From assembly GCA_029204225.1 (NCBI GenBank), contig CM055109.1:4488299-4552298 (forward strand): 64,000 nt of DNA, read 5' to 3'. The position numbers were made by a program, and so were the translations under genes. The notes below the pieces were generated by a model, which worked only from the letters and a program-made list of their open reading frames with translations, was not told the origin of the DNA and did not search any database. Shown here piece by piece: positions 11,830 through 23,209 of the stretch. This stretch comes from Diphasiastrum complanatum. Its lineage: Eukaryota > Streptophyta > Lycopodiopsida > Lycopodiales > Lycopodiaceae. Position 1 is the first letter of the stretch. Each line of letters starts with the position of its first letter.

Positions 11830-12028
11830 TGAACTGCATCTATTGGGAAAAGCGCTATCCACGACTGTTGACAAATAGTCAGTTGAGAGAGCTTTCTTGC
11901 CTAAATGAAAGCAGGCAAAGAGATTGTGGTGTTGCAAAACTGGTTGGTATAGCAGACATAAGCTGTGATTTGGGTGGAGCAATTGAATGCATTAATCAAA
12001 TAGGATCCATTGAGCAGCCATTTTTTAG
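11830..12028 (+). CDS. LKR/SDH: LKR/SDH exon (reductase domain C-terminal part)
   Basis: A 199-base exon with AG at 11828-11829 and GT at 12029-12030, phase 1 in and phase 2 out. Its 66-67 residues carry VNCIYWEKRYPRLL, GIADISCDLGGAIE and PFFR, characteristic of the lysine-ketoglutarate reductase half of the plant bifunctional enzyme, which condenses lysine and 2-oxoglutarate to saccharopine with NADPH in the cytosol. The last split codon is completed by the exon at 19004, giving an unbroken PFFRYDP junction. The segment between the RLL and GIADI motifs looks about ten residues longer than I recall for the Arabidopsis protein. No stop or frameshift. Family identification rests on recognised motifs, not on a search. 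Confidence 0.9.
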
Positions 12029-12740
12029 GTAATGTAAACACATTATTCATTTCAATGTTGTTGTTGTCATTTTTATATCCAAAGAGGAGCATGATTAGAA
12101 TAGTCTTCATTAGGTACATTGTTTGGTAAACTATCAACTAGTTGAGTAGTTACTCCATTTCTTGCTGCTTCAAATTTTTTTTCTCAATGTAAGCTCTCAG
12201 CTTTCATTTCTTGTCATCTTGACCAATTTGTTATTTCCTTGATTTTGGGTTCCTTGGATGGTGAAACTATTTAATATTTGTCTAAGTTCATTATGTTTTC
12301 TCTTTATTTTTAGGACCAGATTTGGCTTGCTAGATAAGTTGTTTTTTGAGGCCATCCTTTTATGTAATTGCTTTTCAAAAGTTGATACCTTAGTAAATAA
12401 AATAAAATCCAATCAAAATGATTTAAAGTGCTCCTTTTACTATCATATGATTTGAAATAGCCCAAAATATAATTCGTGAACCTTATCTAGTGTTTGTGCT
12501 CCTTTGTTTGTGTGTGCCATCTCCATGATCCAACATGCAAACTCCAGAATTCCATAGTGGTTGCCAATGGACTCTTCACCCACTCATATTCTCTCCATCT
12601 GAGAGATAAGGGGAGACCTCCTCAATCTTTGAGCTGACCCAATGCAAATAGTATCGGTGTTCCATATCACAGATGCTCTATCAAGGCATAGCTAGATCAG
12701 TTCTTAGACCTGCACCAAAGCTCTCAATTTTTTGGAATTA
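12029..12740. other. Intron sequence, no feature
   Basis: Start of a 6975-base intron between two LKR/SDH exons. T-rich at first, then unassigned sequence. Confidence 0.6.

Positions 12741-12767
<27 letters not shown>
12741..12767 (+). repeat. (TC)13 microsatellite
   Basis: TC dinucleotide run followed by a slightly interrupted tail to about 12773. Confidence 0.95.
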
Positions 12768-12770
<3 letters not shown>

Positions 12771-12773
<3 letters not shown>

Positions 12774-12905
12774 AGGCTGTACATGCTTATGTACCTTTGA
12801 GCCATTGACATTAGGCGAGCTAAGCTCCCATCTTTGCTAGCATTGGCTTTGACCCCAAACTATGGGCTAGCCCAGTTGTCTCTTTTAGGGACAACTTTAT
12901 CTCCC
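12771..12905 (+). repeat. Direct repeat (LTR-like), copy A
   Basis: Shares ATGCTTAT, an AGCCATTGACA block, a GGCGAGCTAAG-like block, a GCCCA(C)AGTTGTCT block and a GGGA(GAT/C)AAC block in order with 13386-13560. The pair lies about 615 bases apart in the same orientation and may be the ends of a small non-autonomous LTR (TRIM-like) element; no primer site or boundary was found. Confidence 0.6.
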
Positions 12906-13385
12906 TCTTAAACAATGAAGGTCTAGAATATTAAAATGTATGAACAATACTCATCCACGTGCTATTTTGATCTGCGTTTTCCAAGGTCTTAGATCCAAAC
13001 TTCAACTTACATTCATGTTCTCGAATTGAATCAATTCCCTTGAGCATTTGATACTATTATTAGTATTACTATAATAGAGACATCTGGTGCCCCCAATAAT
13101 TGATAGCCATCCTAGCCCCTTACTAGTGTTTTCCATTATCCTTCAGATTGCTTTGACCTAAAATTAAGATTTAGAAGATACGAGGTTCCCATACCACTTG
13201 TGTTTCTATCATTTCTACATGGTATCCAGCTATCTAACTTTGAACATGCATAATTCAATTATCTTTTCATTCATGAATAGATGTCACTAGAGATCTCCTA
13301 AAATACATTTACTCATAGCTTCTTAGTAGAAAATCTCCATATCCATGTCTTTTAAAGACCTTTGGAAGTGCTTTCTCATGAAGGA

Positions 13386-13560
13386 TGTCTCTCTCCAAGC
13401 TTGGCATGCTTATATACCCTCTAGCCATTGACACTAAAGCGTACCCTTGAAGGTAGGTGAGTTAAGGTCCTGTCCTTCTTATCATGGGAACTTACCCGTA
13501 AACTAAGTGCCAGCCCACAGTTGTCTTTATGGGAGATGACATTATCTACCGGACGATAAG
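13386..13560 (+). repeat. Direct repeat (LTR-like), copy B
   Basis: Second copy of the repeat at 12771-12905, with about 25 extra bases (an ACCCTTGAAGGTAG insertion near 13444). Both copies are preceded by TCTCTCTC, so the homology may start slightly earlier. Confidence 0.6.
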
Positions 13561-14519
13561 TAGGAAACTTTACGGAAGAAATAGAACTCTTGAAAATCAA
13601 AATAAGAATATGCAGCAGAAATTAGGATAAAGGGAAAAGGATAATATCCACTTGTATATAGCAATCATCCGATTTTTTATTTCAAGACGATATTTGAAAA
13701 TATTGACTTTATTTTCTTTGGATCTCTTAGTCATCAAGTAGCAGTATTTTACACTTGAATGTGTTCAACTTGAGGTTGAAGAAGTGTATAGTGAAATAAA
13801 TCAAAGGGTGGTCAGTTAAAAATGTTATGACATCAACCTTGCCATAGTGACAAGAAGCTCAGGTTTTGCATTATCTAATGGCTTGGGAAAGCCCAAGTTA
13901 CATAAAAGTTGGATAGGAAATGCTTTCTAGATGGGTAAGGTAGCAATAAGTATAATCACAAAGAGCTCCCAATTTTTTCCGTTTTGCTAAAGAAAATCTA
14001 GAGATTTTATGAAATAGAGTAGAGACAATATTTCTTAAGTATAATATCAAGCTATGAAAAGTTTTAGGATTTGGTCCATGGTATTATAATTGCCCATGAT
14101 GTGAGCTTAGGTTAAAGGAGTTTGTTTATTAATATTCTCATGAAAGAGGTTAGTACAATTTTTTTTGTTCGCTTCATTTGAAGGGGTCTCAAAATTTGAG
14201 AAAGGATCAATCATAGTCAGCCCTCAAGTAGATAGAAACCTTGCATGATTGCTCTATTGAAAAGAGATGGATTGTGCTGAAAAAAAGGCCTCGTTTATGT
14301 ATTTTGAAAAGTTCAATATGCACACTTATCTGGTCTTTGCTTTATAGTGATTGATGGATTCTATTTACATTCAAGAACATAATGGCTAGTGGGAGCATAG
14401 GATGTCCATGAAATACGTGGTTTATATCTTTTGATAAAACCTAGGTGTTTAGCAAAAATAAAGACTACCTTGTGGTCATGCTCACCTATAACACATACAT
14501 GTCATAATTATGCAAGGGA
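13561..14519. other. Intron sequence, no gene seen
   Basis: A/T-rich intron DNA without recognisable elements on either strand. Confidence 0.5.
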
Positions 14520-15800
14520 CTATATCCTAGAAAATTTTGAGCAAGGGTAGAACCTAACATAAGGCAATAGTTGCCATTTGGAGGGTTGCCATCGATGTTC
14601 ATATAGGATTGATGGGTAACAACCATTTCTTGTAGTTGAAAGAAAGAAAGCTTCATCAATTGCCATTGGGAGGGTGGCTATTGTGCATAGGATTGATGTG
14701 TAACAACTGCTACTTGTACGTGGAGGAACAAAGAAATAAAGCCTCATTGAACCGTTTAGAGCACCAAAGGTGCATAAGATTGGTACGTCCCCCAGATGGC
14801 ATCCTTGGCCAAGAGAACATTGTATTATTGACTCTAGCTCATCGATATAGAGACTGAATAATATAGGTGAGAGCTTGTAACCCTGCTTCACACCTACAGT
14901 GTTGGAGATTGTCTTGGATATATCCTCCTAGGATCTTTAATGTCCCACCATCCTCTCATGTAAAGCCATAACTGCTAAAATTTTGTTTGATTGAAAGTGG
15001 AGAACTCTGCATAAGCATTTGTTGTGGAACAAAATGCAAGGCTTGCTAGAAGTCCACAAAACATCAATGTACCACCCTCCTCCTTCCTATGTTATGCCTC
15101 CTCAATGATAGCCTTGAGTGTGAAGACATGGTTCGTGGTAGAATAGTGTGGTCTAAACCTTGCTTGTCGCATGGCATGTAGGTCTCCATCTCTTTGCTCA
15201 CAGTTGTCTATAGAATGACACTTCTTATCAATGCATTAAGAGGAAGGGAAAATAGAGATTATTTTAGAATTAAGGAGATTGGCCAACAAAGGTGAAGTGA
15301 TGTCTATAACGTGAACAAAGAATTCTGCCCTAAGGTTTTCAATATCAATGTCATGGGCATGGTCATGGTCATTTTTCAACTTTTGGGTACCATAACAGGA
15401 ATGAGAAGGGAGAAATCAAAAGGCCTAGGCACAATGATAATGGGGTTGCTATAGGTACAATATAGAGGCTACTGGAACATGGAAAAAACTCTTCCTAGAA
15501 ATCCCCTGATGAAGAACTATATACAAGGTCAATGAGTCTCTTATTCTTGGCTTCTTTGTATGGGGCTTTCTTATGTCTTAGCAAGGAACGATACTAATGC
15601 CTAGCTTTACGAAGGAGGTGCATACTTTGATGGATGAAATGGAGATAGAAATGATAGCATCCATCATCATACCAAGTATTGTGAGGGAAGGTGTGCTTAG
15701 AATTGAGTTTGCGTCTCTTGGATGGATAAGGACGTGATGCAGTAACGTGGATTGATATTTCTATGAAATCTATTTCAAGACTGCTCCATACATAGCATGA
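14520..15800 (-). pseudogene. LINE relic (RT plus pre-RT linker)
   Basis: On the minus strand 14891-14746 encodes a VKQGY(K/P)LSP-like motif B and an LYIDELE stretch equivalent to LYIDDLE at 208-1086. The region 15000-15330 corresponds to the RT N-terminal part (LRAMRQARF-like), and 15809-15594 resembles the endonuclease-RT linker (WYDD motif). Frames are broken throughout. The piece is an older relative of the LINE at the window start. Confidence 0.7.
14564..14729 (+). repeat. Short tandem duplication within LINE relic
   Basis: Two related stretches, about 14564-14651 and 14657-14729, both containing CAATNGCCATTNGGAGGGT, then TAGGATTGATGNGTAACAAC, then a CTTGTA block. Confidence 0.65.
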
Positions 15801-16530
15801 TGATGACACTTGTCTTGTTGTGGTTGATCATTTTTGCAAACAAGAACAATTTCTTTCTTTCAATTATACTATTATGTCCAAACAATGGGCTTGCACTTTC
15901 TTATCAGAGGTTTTTTTGTTGCCTACATCACCTTCCATGTTCTATTCTTTCTGACCGTGATCCTCATTTTACTTCTAGATTTGGGAAAGAACTTACGTGC
16001 ATTTTGGATGTTAAACTTCTTATAGGTACTGCTTATCATTCGTCTGTTGATGGTCAATTAGAGGCTTTGAATCGTATTTTAGAAAATTACCTATGTAACT
16101 TTGTGTCACCTCCTAGTCAAGATTGGGATCAACACTTGTGGTTTGCAGAGAGTACAATTATAATAGTTCCGTTAGTAGTAGCACATGTGTGTCTCTTGTT
16201 CTCTTGGCCACGGGATGTTCATCAGTTTTACCAGGCATACCGCTGTCCATGGATGACTTTCCATTGAATGTATCTTCTTAACTCTTGATTGTATTGTGCA
16301 GGCACAACATGATTTGGCATGGCATGTGCCCATCATTAATATGTGTCTTTGGCTGGTCATCATAGATCTTTTCTAGAGTTTATGAGGGTCAATTAGTGTA
16401 CCTACATCTTTCCTTTGCCCGCCACCATAAGTTTGTGTAAATTTAGTCTCTTATTGACTATGTGACTTTGCACCAAGTATCCAAAATTTGGTGTTATTTG
16501 GTCCTTTTAGTATCACATTTTCTTCTCAGT
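15797..16530 (+). pseudogene. Ty3 integrase relic (24-27 kb family)
   Basis: The plus-strand translation contains SDRDPHFTS, GTAYHSS(V)DGQ(L)EALNRILENYL, and SQDWDQHLWFAE, closely parallel to the integrase core of the minus-strand element at 24266-25120. Further broken stretches to 16530 match its C-terminal part (YLHLSFARHH; a KLAPRY-like stretch). The catalytic E region reads QLEALNR, as in that family (QSEVLNR). The first catalytic Asp is missing because the copy starts late. Confidence 0.8.
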
Positions 16531-16799
16531 GGGCTCCTGTCGTAGAAACATCTACCTAACCATGACTGCAACACAGCTTGAATCTTCATATGTGATAATA
16601 GGCCTCAATATGATAGGTGCATCTCGAAAAAGACAATAATATCTCTGTCTAATCTCATAGTATATTGCATATGAATAAGAAGCATTTGTCAAATTCCACC
16701 TCGGATATGGAGCATAATTGGAAAATCCTCTCTTCCCATGGGGTACCTTGAAATCGTCTAGTCTCAATCTGAAGCTGATGTTGTGAAACTTGCAGCTGT

Positions 16800-17050
16800 G
16801 TCCCTATACAAATCTTAAACCATCTGATAATGCTGAGTCCAAGTAGCGTGGTAGAACTAGTGATTGTTGGTCTTCATAGTGTTAACTATCAATCCTCATT
16901 TGGTGCAAAAAACATGAAGACTATCCAGTTGTCTTTGTAGGCCCTCTCTAGTCATAGAGACTAGAGCCACATCATTTGCATAAAGGAGGATGGCAATCAA
17001 AATATCTCCATGTTTGCAACCTGTGCCACTGCACTACTCAATGACTCCCC
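16800..17050 (-). pseudogene. LINE reverse transcriptase fragment
   Basis: Minus-strand reading gives ILLYANDVALVS (the catalytic motif with N in place of the first Asp of YADD), TREGLQRQLD and FCTK(stop)GLIVNT, parallel to the same stretch of the LINE at 208-1086. A stop interrupts the frame. The neighbouring sequence 16540-16799 could not be aligned. Confidence 0.75.
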
Positions 17051-18286
17051 CAACGATTATCACAGGTTAGTTCATTTTCAACAAGCTTGCCTTTGGAGTT
17101 CTATGTTAATTTGAAGCTCCTTGATTTTCAGGCTATGGTGTTTGTGTTAGTTGCACAAGAATCATGGTAGAGGTAGCATAGTTTGATCCTTAGTTGCCCG
17201 TTAAAAAAATTAAAAAATACATTTTTTTAACAAAGGATTTGATGAAGATAAATAACTAAAATAATTAAATGTATATCAATATCGTTTAGACCAGGAACGT
17301 TCCGAAACGTACGGATCGGAACGTTCCGACCCATTTTGGTTGGAACGGGCTTCTAAGGTCTGATCCACCTAGCCAATGCACTCTTCTATTATAGAAAATG
17401 CCCCACCTAGCCCAGTGTAAGCTGATAGCATGTGCCAAGTGCACTGATACCTCTGCTAGTGTCACAAAATACCTAACTGTATGTATACATGTTAGTACCT
17501 AACATAGGACCTTATCCACTGATGGGCCCTATGTTGAAGCTAGACCTTTATTGTTAAATTATTGGCCCTCGTGGGTCTCTAGCCCAATGTTGGATCTGTA
17601 CACATATGCTTGCTATTTAAACTATCCTACGTTGTTGATTATATTACGTAAACACACTCCTAACTATAGTGTTTGACACCTAAGGGTTGTTCTCTCAGGT
17701 TATAGACTTGTTTATACTATCCTACGTTATTGATTATATTACCTAAACACACTCCTAAAAATTCAAAGATTTTCAAGAATGTCTTTAGACTCTTTACCTT
17801 GCATTCTCCCAGATTTATCCGAGAATAGTAAAAGCCTGAAAAGTCTAAATGGACGGTTACGGTTTCTTTTTTTTTTAAATTTTTGATGTTTCTCAAGATA
17901 TTGTTTAGATCGATTTTTCTTGAGTTTTTTTGGATGACGGGTTGTCTCAAGTTTTCCTGTCATTTGATTCTTTTATATTTTTCTGACCTATGGATGTCCC
18001 CAAGTATTTGGTGTGTGTATGATACCTATGTGTAATTTGATGAGATTTTCAAGGATTAATTTTAAACCTAAAAGTTTGATATGATGCTTTTGCAAGTTGA
18101 TGACATGAAAGTCATGATAACTCAATACCAGCTTAAGACTAATAGCAGCACATGCCACCATTGGTGATGGGATCCATCTCTTTGGAGAAGAAGACGAAGA
18201 ATCGGATGATGATCATCATCTCATTAACCGCGAAGATGCTTTAAGAGATGAGATAATGTACATTTGATTCAGCGTTGCAGTGGATT
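17051..18286. other. Intron sequence with GGAACGTTCC-rich patch
   Basis: No gene. A patch at about 17290-17350 has repeated GGAACG(TTCC) palindromes, and a related GTTCC-rich patch appears near 18541-18600, so the interval might be a degraded inverted-repeat DNA element; no clear terminal repeats could be drawn. Confidence 0.4.
17620..17758 (+). repeat. Direct duplication of about 44 bases
   Basis: ACTATCCTACGTTNTTGATT and the bases after it to ACACACTCCTAA occur at 17620-17663 and again at 17715-17758, 95 bases apart, with only a few differences. Confidence 0.85.
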
Positions 18287-18332
18287 GCGATCTGCTGCTG
18301 CAGCAGCGATCGGAACCAGCGATCCGGATCGC
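18287..18332. repeat. Cluster of short perfect palindromes
   Basis: GCTGCTGCAGCAGC (18294-18307) and GCGATCCGGATCGC (18319-18332) are perfect 14-base palindromes only 11 bases apart, both inside repeated GCGATC words. The G/C-rich island stands out from its A/T-rich surroundings. Confidence 0.85.
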
Positions 18333-19003
18333 CAGTGTTCCAGACAGTGGAGTGCTCTCCGAATAGCTTTTTTTAAATAAATTCTTTTCATTACAAAAAG
18401 AAAAACACTTTATAGCCCAAAAAAAAAACCTTAATAGCAGCAGAAATGTTTTTTACAGACTGTCTAAACTATTTCACACATAAAGAAAACAAAAAAACAG
18501 TATAAATTCTGTTTTAAAAAATAATAAAAATAAATTTAGTGCACGTTCCGGGAAACCCTAATAGGATCACGTTCTGTATCTCATTCTGGAACGGAATGTG
18601 CAACTATGATTTGATTGTATCGTGATCATAAATTAGCTCATCTACAAAACTATCAATTCTAGATATAAAACACAATGTCAAATTTCACAGTTATGGACAT
18701 GAAATAGAATGTTATTTATTTGTGCAGTATTCCATGTAATCCCTTACAAAGCTACTTCGTGCTTTTAGCATTTATTTATGTCTTGGTGATACATTTCCAG
18801 GTAAACATCGTTAATGCAGATTATTGAATGACTAGGAGCTTCAAAATAATGACTTGACACATCAATGCACCCTTCTTTGGCCTTATTATATTACAGATAC
18901 AATTGCAGTGTCATCTTTGAGATGCATGTTATTTGATGTTACATTGTCAGAACCTAGCATGTTAATTTAACTTTCTGTCTCATATTTGGCTTCATATTTT
19001 CAG
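18333..19003. other. Intron sequence, no gene seen
   Basis: A/T-rich end of the LKR/SDH intron, finishing in a pyrimidine-rich acceptor at 18996-19003. Confidence 0.6.
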
Positions 19004-19103
19004 ATATGATCCAATTTCAGGTTCATATTACAAAGATTTACATGGAAGAGAGGGAATCATATTACTAGCAGTGGATAATCTTCCAGCAGAATTTGCCAAA
19101 GAG
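19004..19103 (+). CDS. LKR/SDH: LKR/SDH exon
   Basis: A 100-base exon flanked by TTTTCAG and GTATGC. Its first base completes the arginine codon split after the exon at 11830-12028; it ends in phase 0. It encodes YDPISGSYY, a DLxGREGI stretch and AVDNLPAEFAKE. The AVDxLPxEFAKE motif is a hallmark of the region joining the reductase half to the interdomain segment of plant LKR/SDH. The preceding intron is 6975 bases and the next one only 232. The frame is intact and base composition is similar to the other exons. This is part of the same host gene, read on the plus strand. Confidence 0.92.
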
Positions 19104-19335
19104 GTATGCTTAAATCATGGGCTTGCATATGATAAGACTTGCAAATCAAGGCCTTGCATATGATACGAGTTGTAAATCAAGTCCTTGGAATCTCTAATAC
19201 TTGTTCCTATCTTCTGTTAATTTTATGCAAAACAGGTCTAAATTTTCAACTATTCATCTCCTTCATTGATCTGTTTTGTGTCCTTCTCTATTTGTTAATA
19301 TCACATTTATTTTTGTCTATGGGTCAATTTTCTAG

Positions 19336-19502
19336 GCCACAATGAACTTTGGGAATGTATTGCATAAGTTTCTGCCTACAATGGCCTATGCTCATAGCCC
19401 AGATGAGACACATTTTCCTATCCAAAGGGCATGTATTGCACACGATGGACACTTGACTTCACTTTATGAATACATACTTCGGATGAGAGAATCCGAGACA
19501 AG
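19336..19502 (+). CDS. LKR/SDH: LKR/SDH exon
   Basis: A 167-base exon with AG at 19334-19335 and GT at 19503. It enters in phase 0 directly after EFAKE and leaves in phase 2. It encodes EATMNFGNVL, the RACIAHDGHLTSLYEYI motif and RMRESE, which match the end of the reductase half of plant LKR/SDH (family motif RACI...LTSLYEYIPRMR). An ATG inside the exon is internal, not a start. No disruption is seen. The following intron runs to 36882 if the exon at 36883 is real, about 17.4 kb, and contains a Ty3 element split by a young copia element. Confidence 0.92.
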
Positions 19503-20845
19503 GTCAGTTACATTAATGTGGCATTTCTAGGAACATCAAACCAATATTTATTCCCTCTTTACATGTTATTGACTTAGCGATTCAATTAATTAATCAAATG
19601 ATTGATGTGGAATTTATGCTAGTAGAGATTGTTGTTTTAAGGTCTTCTAGCTTTGCTCACTTTCTAATAATCAAGAACATGCAATCATCCGGAATCGCTG
19701 ATCTTTGATAACCTTGGTTGTGGGCTCAAATTAAAAAAAAACTTTGAATTTTTTGTTTACAGATCCCTGCTCCAGAGGATCTGCTGGCTTTTTTCTTGTT
19801 CTTTCTTCTTATTATCCTAAACATTCTATACTTGCATAAATCCACAAAACGAGAAACAAGAAGCTATTCTACAGCATTTTGGAAGTCCAAGAATCAAGAA
19901 ACCAACTAGTTTTTTGATTGCTGGACATCCCAAGAACATCAAGGACAGGGTTGTAAGGGGATATGCAAGAATTACATCACAAACCTAGCCTATTTAGTTT
20001 ACCTGAATGCTAATTCCTACATTAATCCACAAACAAGAAATGAAATCTAATCCACTCTAGGAAAGTTGGAAATCTAGTCCACTCTATTGTCCACAACCAC
20101 ACACAAAGGAGGGAAGGGCAAGATCTTGAATGCATTCACTCAAGAAACAAGCATGATCAAGGAGCTCAATGGATGCACCAAAACTCGTGGAGGCTCTTCT
20201 CATTTCAGCATGGAGTCGATAGATTTCACAAAAAGCTCCTCTTCTCAAAGAGGGAGTCTCTTAAATAAGCAAGAGAGCTCCTTAGGTGGCATCCTAGTGG
20301 AATTTCCACATTTTACAAATTACAAGTGGAATTAGGCTCTCCACAAGAGGTCACCATCAAAAGGTGGCTCACTCTACTTTCTTTAAGAGGGGTCTACTTG
20401 CATTTATTACTTTGCCTAGAAATACTAGTTCCTACATGGTCATTCCATCTTCCGGGATTCACCATGAGGCTTAGACAGTTCTTGCTTGTCATTACTAACT
20501 AGTATTCCTCTGCTCGCATACTCGGCTCTCAGTCTTCGTTCGTCTTATCTTCTAAGAGACCTCCTCGGTCTAAGGTGAGAGGTCCTTTTGGGTAGCTTTG
20601 GTCGAGTATCTTGGGGATTCGTCAGAATCAGCCAACATCATACTACCCCTAATGTGTTGCAGGACCCACTGCAACTTATATTGGACGATGGCGTTCCACT
20701 TGGAAGATGTCACTTGGAAAAGCATAGATCCTCGTTCGCTTGCGTAAAACCAAGTGTTTACTATTGCCAGGCTTTATCAAAAACTGCTTTCACAACTTGC
20801 CGCAATGTAACCAAAATGTCTTATTGCTGTAGGTGGTTGACATTC
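19503..20845. other. Intron sequence, no gene seen
   Basis: Start of the giant third intron. One frame at 20588-20875 is open on the plus strand but matches nothing recognisable and is not bounded by convincing splice sites. Confidence 0.5.
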
Positions 20846-21429
20846 TCAAAATTTGGAGACCTCCCAGCAGCTTGACAATCTTGCATGCATGAGTGCTTCC
20901 CACGTGTCTTTTCTCTTATCACTTGTATCTGCCATTGACGGTTTCATCTCTAGTTTCTTGGCAGACACTAACTTCTGGGAGGTCTGTATCCTCCATTTCG
21001 CTTCTAGGCATTTCTGCAGTTCCTCTCTCAGTTGAAGTTCAAGTCTTAAGGAAAACCTTCGATCTGTACTCAAACTTCAATTATCAGTCTCAAGGGGATG
21101 GACTCATCATCAAAGAATTGGTGGTAGGAACAGGTTTGGATGGACGGTTTGGTAATGGTAAGGAAACATGATGAAGGCTTGGTGGTAGGGTGAAGGAACT
21201 GATAGTTCTACAGTTGCAGCCTTGGACCCTTGCAATATCGAGCTTTGACCACCACTTGCTGGGTGACGAGCTCGCTCTATTTTGCAGGTTCACGGTTGTC
21301 TTCATCTTTTCTTTTTCTGTAGCTCTTTCTTCCTTTGATCCATCACTTTTGGATCTCTTCCGGCTTCATAGGAGGGAATTAAACTATCATTGCTCTAGAG
21401 AGTTTCTTTTGATCAGGATCGATCTGACT
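20846..21429 (-). other. Unassigned minus-strand open stretches
   Basis: Two short minus-strand frames (21073-20846, Lys/Glu-rich and probably helical; 21305-21090, Ser/Pro-rich). They lie downstream of a gag relic on the same strand and may be its C-terminal remains, but no homology within the window confirms this. Confidence 0.35.
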
Positions 21430-22259
21430 CAACTGTTGCTTAAGTTTGTCGTTTCCTCCTCAACTTCTTGGATCTTTCTCTTTATTTCTTCTAGCTGCTT
21501 TGCCTGCTTCTTAGATCCTTTCCGGCTGACCAACCAATGTAGTGGTAGTTGGTCTCCGCAAGACACTTGCAATGATCTTTTAGCCGCTTCGGTAAGACTA
21601 CCAAAAACTAGGGATGTCTCAGAAGAACAGTGATATGATGGCAAACTGATACATGGATGGTAAGGTGGACAAGCATCAGCAGGATGCGTAGCCCGACAAT
21701 GTGGGCACCATATTGGTTTTTGTCTATAAAAGGTACCTGTGCAGGGTTTGGCTGACTAGGCATACTGCGTTGGATAGACTTCAGGGTATTTTGAAATTGA
21801 TTGGTGAGTTTTTCCATTTGTAGTTGATGTTGCTTGTTAAGCAACTCCAACTAAGATCTCCAAATCTGATCTCAACAGTTGGACCATAGCATCGGGAGAT
21901 GTTTCGCCATACACATCACATGCATTCTCAAAGATTTGCAAAAATCTTTGAGGGTCCGAACTACCGTCAAACTTGGGTAGATCTAGCTTGGGTGTTCTCT
22001 TCTCAAGATGAGCTCTGTGAGTGGCAGAAGCTCCATTCAGGTGTGTTCTAGCGTGTGATGCTTCAACACCATGAAATTGGGCTTGTGCTCGTGACGACTT
22101 GGCTATATCAGGCTCTTGTTCCTCGAATGGGTTTGCGGATGATCGATGTATTTGGGCCCGCAGTCGGTAGAACCTATGACGTCTGATTTGTTCAGTTGTA
22201 GCGGACCTTATTTCGTATGGATAATCTTCTGGGATATTAGGATCAGCATGGTGGTCCAT
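21430..22259 (-). pseudogene. Gag relic with zinc-knuckle-like motif
   Basis: The minus frame starting at 22259 (140 residues) contains LDLPKFDGSSDP, QRFLQIFE and CDVYGE. These match a second gag relic at 44792-44604 (LDLPKYNGLTDP, KFLHIYSE, CEVYDE), placing both in one retrotransposon family. After a stop near 21840 and frame changes, a CPHCRATHPADAC motif (C-X2-C-X3-H-X4-C) at about 21715-21675 resembles the knuckle at 39766. A Lys/Glu-rich, probably coiled-coil stretch follows (21510-21432). Gag would package element RNA. No protease, RT or integrase follows. Confidence 0.7.
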
Positions 22260-22499
22260 GGTCTACTTGCGTGTATTTTCAGTATGGTGGTATTGTCGTG
22301 TTTTGTATGAGTTTTTTGTGTTTTTGGATTTTTTAGGGTTTTTGATTTTTTTTTTTTGTTTTTTTTTTGCGAGTTTTGCAAAAATCTTAAAAACTACGTA
22401 AAAGCTCGAAAACGAGAGATTTCTTAAAAAAACAAGAAAAATCAGAGAATCCTGAAAATTTTACAGATCATAAATTCCCCAAAAATCCAAAAAAAACGA

Positions 22500-22870
22500 A
22501 AAAGCGAAGGTTTACAAAAAAGCGAAAACCAAAAGTCTAAAAACCGAAACAAAGGCGAAGGTCTATAGAAACGAAAAACCCGAAGGTCAAAAGCAAAAAA
22601 TGCGAAGGTCGCGGGTAATGGTAAAAATGAAAAAAGCGAAGGTTTTAGGGCTATGGAAACAAGGCGAAAAATTTGAAGGGTAACTCGAAACGCGAATGTG
22701 GCGACAAAAACATGAAAAACAGCGAAAACAAAGATGGCGACAAAAACGCAAAAAACAGCGAAAACAGCGAAGGTGGCAACAAAAGCGCGAAAAAGAGCGA
22801 AAGGAGCGAAGGTGTAGATAAAGAATGAAAAATACGAAGGTTAGGGGTGGTGAAAAAAAGCGACGACTTA
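22500..22870 (-). repeat. GCGAAGG-rich leader
   Basis: A/G-rich plus strand with GCGAAGGT or close variants recurring about every 25-50 bases, directly upstream (on the minus strand) of the gag relic. The same word recurs in the leader-like DNA beside the related gag relic at 43.6-45.7 kb, so it is a family feature rather than chance. Confidence 0.6.
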
Positions 22871-23205
22871 GGGTCGGAAAAAAAAAATAGGCGAAAGTGA
22901 CAAGTCGGAAGGGTTGGGGCAGCGATGAACAAGCTGAAGGATTTTGGCAATTTGGAATAGCAAACGATGACGGAATTGGGTGATTTTTGGATGAGGATGG
23001 GCGCTGGACAGGCTGGGAAATAATTGTGGAAGATGGCTGCAAACTAGGAAAATGTTGGATGAAAGTGACAGGTTGGATGGCAGGGACAGCGATGGAAAGG
23101 AAGGAGGAGGAGAGCTGGGCAACAAGGAAGAGCAAAGCAGGGGAAGCGCTGGGCAGGAAGGAGTATAAGGGGCAGTGATGGAGCAGGGCTGTCAAGGCAA
23201 CAATG
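22870..23205 (-). other. Ty3 leader fragment, homologous to 34560-34900
   Basis: Shares long blocks in order with the leader of the minus-strand Ty3 element: an AAGTGACA(G)GTTGG block, TTTTGGATGAGGATGGGCGC, a GGCAGGGACAGCGATGGAAA block, and GCGCTGGGCAGGAAGGAGT. No primer site is attached; it stops at the GC-rich array from 23210. Minus-strand frames with many Leu/Phe/Ser residues here are compositional. Confidence 0.75.
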
Positions 23206-23209
23206 GAGA

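Noticed and set aside
19342-19530. Independent small gene starting at ATG 19342
   Set aside because: The ATG is internal to an LKR/SDH exon whose acceptor is at 19334-19335, and the reading continues from the previous exon.
22587-23195. A 202-residue Leu/Phe/Ser-rich minus-strand frame
   Set aside because: It lies in Ty3 leader DNA homologous to 34560-34900, where the frame is not conserved.
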